Below are positions 62,661 to 64,000 of a stretch of 64,000 bases of DNA, piece after piece (positions within the stretch are counted from its first letter, which is position 1; each line of letters starts with the position of its first letter). Made by a program: the position numbers and the translations under genes. A model generated the notes under the pieces. That model had not been told where the DNA came from. It saw nothing but the letters and a program-made list of their open reading frames with translations, and did not search any database. Source of the DNA: Sphingomonas folli (lineage in GTDB: Bacteria > Pseudomonadota > Alphaproteobacteria > Sphingomonadales > Sphingomonadaceae); the NCBI RefSeq assembly GCF_019429525.1, contig NZ_JAHXZL010000004.1, positions 310,001-374,000 on the forward strand, in the 5' to 3' direction.

Positions 62661-64000
62661 TCAGATCCCGCCCTCTTCCAAACTCAGCAGCGTGGCGTTG
62701 CCGCCCGCGCTGGTCGTGTCCACCGACACCGCGCGCTCGGCGCAGAAGCGATAGAGGTACAGCGGGCCGCCCGCCTTGGGCCCCGTCCCCGACAGCCCCT
62801 CGCCGCCGAACGGCTGCGACCCCACCACCGCGCCGATCATCGAGCGGTTGATGTAGAGGTTGCCCACCGCCGCCGCGGCCTCGGTCACCTCGGCCGCGCG
62901 CGCGATGCGGCTGTGCAGCCCCATCGTCAGCCCGTAGCCCTTGGCGTTGACGCGCGCGATCGTCTCCTCCAGCGCGCCCGCCTTCCACGTCGCGACGTGG
63001 AGCAGCGGCCCGAACCACTCGCGGTCGAGCGACTCGACCGAGTCGAGCCGGATCAGCGTCGGCGGCACGAACAGCCCGTCCGCGGGCGCCCCCACCGTCT
63101 TCACCCAGCGCGCGCGCGCCTGCTCGCGATACGCCATCAGCCGATCGTAGGCGGCGCGGTCGATCACCGGGCCGACGTCGGTGCGCGGGTCGCCCGCGTC
63201 GCCGAGCGTCAGCAGGTCCATCGCGCCCGCGAGCATCTCGATCAGCCCCTCGGCGATATCCTCCTGCACCAGCAGCAGCCGCAGCGCCGAGCAGCGCTGC
63301 CCGGCCGAGCGGAACGCGCTGGTGACCACGTCGGCGACGACCTGCTCGGGCAGCGCGGTCGAGTCGACGATCATCGCGTTGATCCCGCCGGTCTCGGCGA
63401 TCAGCGGCACGATCGGGCGATCGTCGTCCGCGAGCAGCGCGCGCGCGATCGAGCGCGCGGTCGCGGTCGAGCCGGTGAAGGCGACGCCCTGCACGCGCGA
63501 GTCGCCCACCAGCGCGGCGCCCACCTCGGGCCCACCCGGCACGAGCACGAGCGCGTCGCGCGGCACCCCCGCCTCATGCGCCAGCGCCACCGCCGCGGCG
63601 GCGATCCGCGGCGTCTGCGGCGCGGGCTTGGCGACCACGGTGTTGCCGGTCACCAGCGCGGCGACGGTCTGGCCGAGGAAGATCGCGAGCGGGAAGTTCC
63701 ACGGCGCGATCGTCGCCCAGACGCCGCGCCCCTCCAGATGGAGCGTGTTGCGCTCGCCGGTCGGCCCGGGCAGCTCGACCGAACCGAGCGTGGCGCGCGC
63801 CCGCGCCGCGTAATAGCGGCAGAAATCGGCGGCCTCGCGCACCTCGCCGATCGCGTCCGGGATGGTCTTGAACGCCTCCTGCACGCAGATCGCCATCAGC
63901 CGGTCGCGGTCGCGCTCCAGCAGATCGGCGAGCCGGTCGAGGCAGGCGGCGCGCGCCGCCACCGGCGTCGTCTGCCACGCCGGGAAGGCCGCGCGCGCGC
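62661..64000 (-). CDS. putA: PutA C-terminal region: L-glutamate gamma-semialdehyde dehydrogenase, cut by window edge
   Basis: The last 446 codons of a longer frame that runs out of the window. Aldehyde dehydrogenase motifs: APWNFPLAIFLGQTVAALVTGN, VAFTGSTATARSIARAL, IAETGGINAMIVDSTALPEQVV (catalytic Glu) and SAFRSAGQRCSALRLL (nucleophile Cys). The EVREAADFCRYYA and ALPEQVVADVV wording is characteristic of bifunctional PutA rather than stand-alone P5C dehydrogenase. The C-terminal end GNATLLSLEEGGI lacks the extra domain of long PutA types. Oxidises P5C/glutamate semialdehyde to glutamate in proline breakdown. Confidence 0.9.
   Translation of the reverse strand, partial: ARAAFPAWQTTPVAARAACLDRLADLLERDRDRLMAICVQEAFKTIPDAIGEVREAADFCRYYAARARATLGSVELPGPTGERNTLHLEGRGVWATIAPWNFPLAIFLGQTVAALVTGNTVVAKPAPQTPRIAAAAVALAHEAGVPRDALVLVPGGPEVGAALVGDSRVQGVAFTGSTATARSIARALLADDDRPIVPLIAETGGINAMIVDSTALPEQVVADVVTSAFRSAGQRCSALRLLLVQEDIAEGLIEMLAGAMDLLTLGDAGDPRTDVGPVIDRAAYDRLMAYREQARARWVKTVGAPADGLFVPPTLIRLDSVESLDREWFGPLLHVATWKAGALEETIARVNAKGYGLTMGLHSRIARAAEVTEAAAAVGNLYINRSMIGAVVGSQPFGGEGLSGTGPKAGGPLYLYRFCAERAVSVDTTSAGGNATLLSLEEGGI

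Overview
The window is one 64 kb stretch of a very GC-rich chromosome from an alphaproteobacterium, most likely a sphingomonad (Sphingomonas or a close relative). The evidence is the circularly permuted two-piece tmRNA gene of the alphaproteobacterial type (tag ANDNEALAIAA), the CtrA inhibitor SciP, three TonB-dependent receptors, the ybgF-tilS-ftsH order, and coding sequence with strong GC bias at third codon positions. I see no integrase, transposase, plasmid functions, rRNA or CRISPR array. The content reads as core chromosome with a few accessory modules.

Layout. 1-6 kb: the end of pncB, then a complete yjfIJKLMC-type set (PspA-like protein, DUF2170, DUF2491, DUF350, DUF1190 lipoprotein, glutathionylspermidine-synthase-like ATP-grasp ligase) split into two divergent operons. 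6-12.6 kb: a YfiR-like periplasmic protein, a TonB receptor and a methyl-accepting-chemotaxis-type transducer in one tightly coupled operon, divergent from an OmpR/EnvZ-type two-component pair. 12.8-20.4 kb: two large TonB receptors around a trans-sulfuration-family PLP enzyme and a ModE-like DNA-binding protein. 20.5-26.4 kb: an RND efflux pump with its adaptor, a SIMPL-domain protein and a small stress membrane protein. 26.4-34.4 kb: sciP, mnmA, a FadR-type GntR regulator with a visible operator, an acyl-CoA ligase, and an lgt-midA-GNAT-pgeF chain in which each gene overlaps the next by 4 bases. 34.5-42 kb: hslVU under a probable heat-shock promoter, a holin-endolysin lysis pair bracketed by long inverted repeats, a folE-folM-folB pterin operon, a SWIB protein and a SleB-type hydrolase. 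42-50 kb: a GH15 glucosidase/SDR/Gfo-Idh-MocA sugar operon, a UDG-family protein, a sulfite-oxidase-like enzyme, tRNA-Arg(CCG), nth-dapB, ssrA and an Rrf2 regulator. 50-64 kb: ligA, ftsH-tilS-cpoB, rodZ, ptsP, a DAACS-family symporter, a glycine-zipper protein and the C-terminal end of putA.

Between genes lie at least eleven bipartite inverted repeats in several sequence families. Each is two short palindromes facing each other across a spacer, like REPIN/MITE elements. The best candidates for less-described biology are the yjf-type envelope module, the YfiR/TonB receptor/chemoreceptor relay, and the lysis cassette with its flanking repeats, which may be a gene-transfer-agent or phage-derived release module.

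All assignments come from reading the sequence; no database search was run. Family names given with lower confidence are recognitions from motifs and context.
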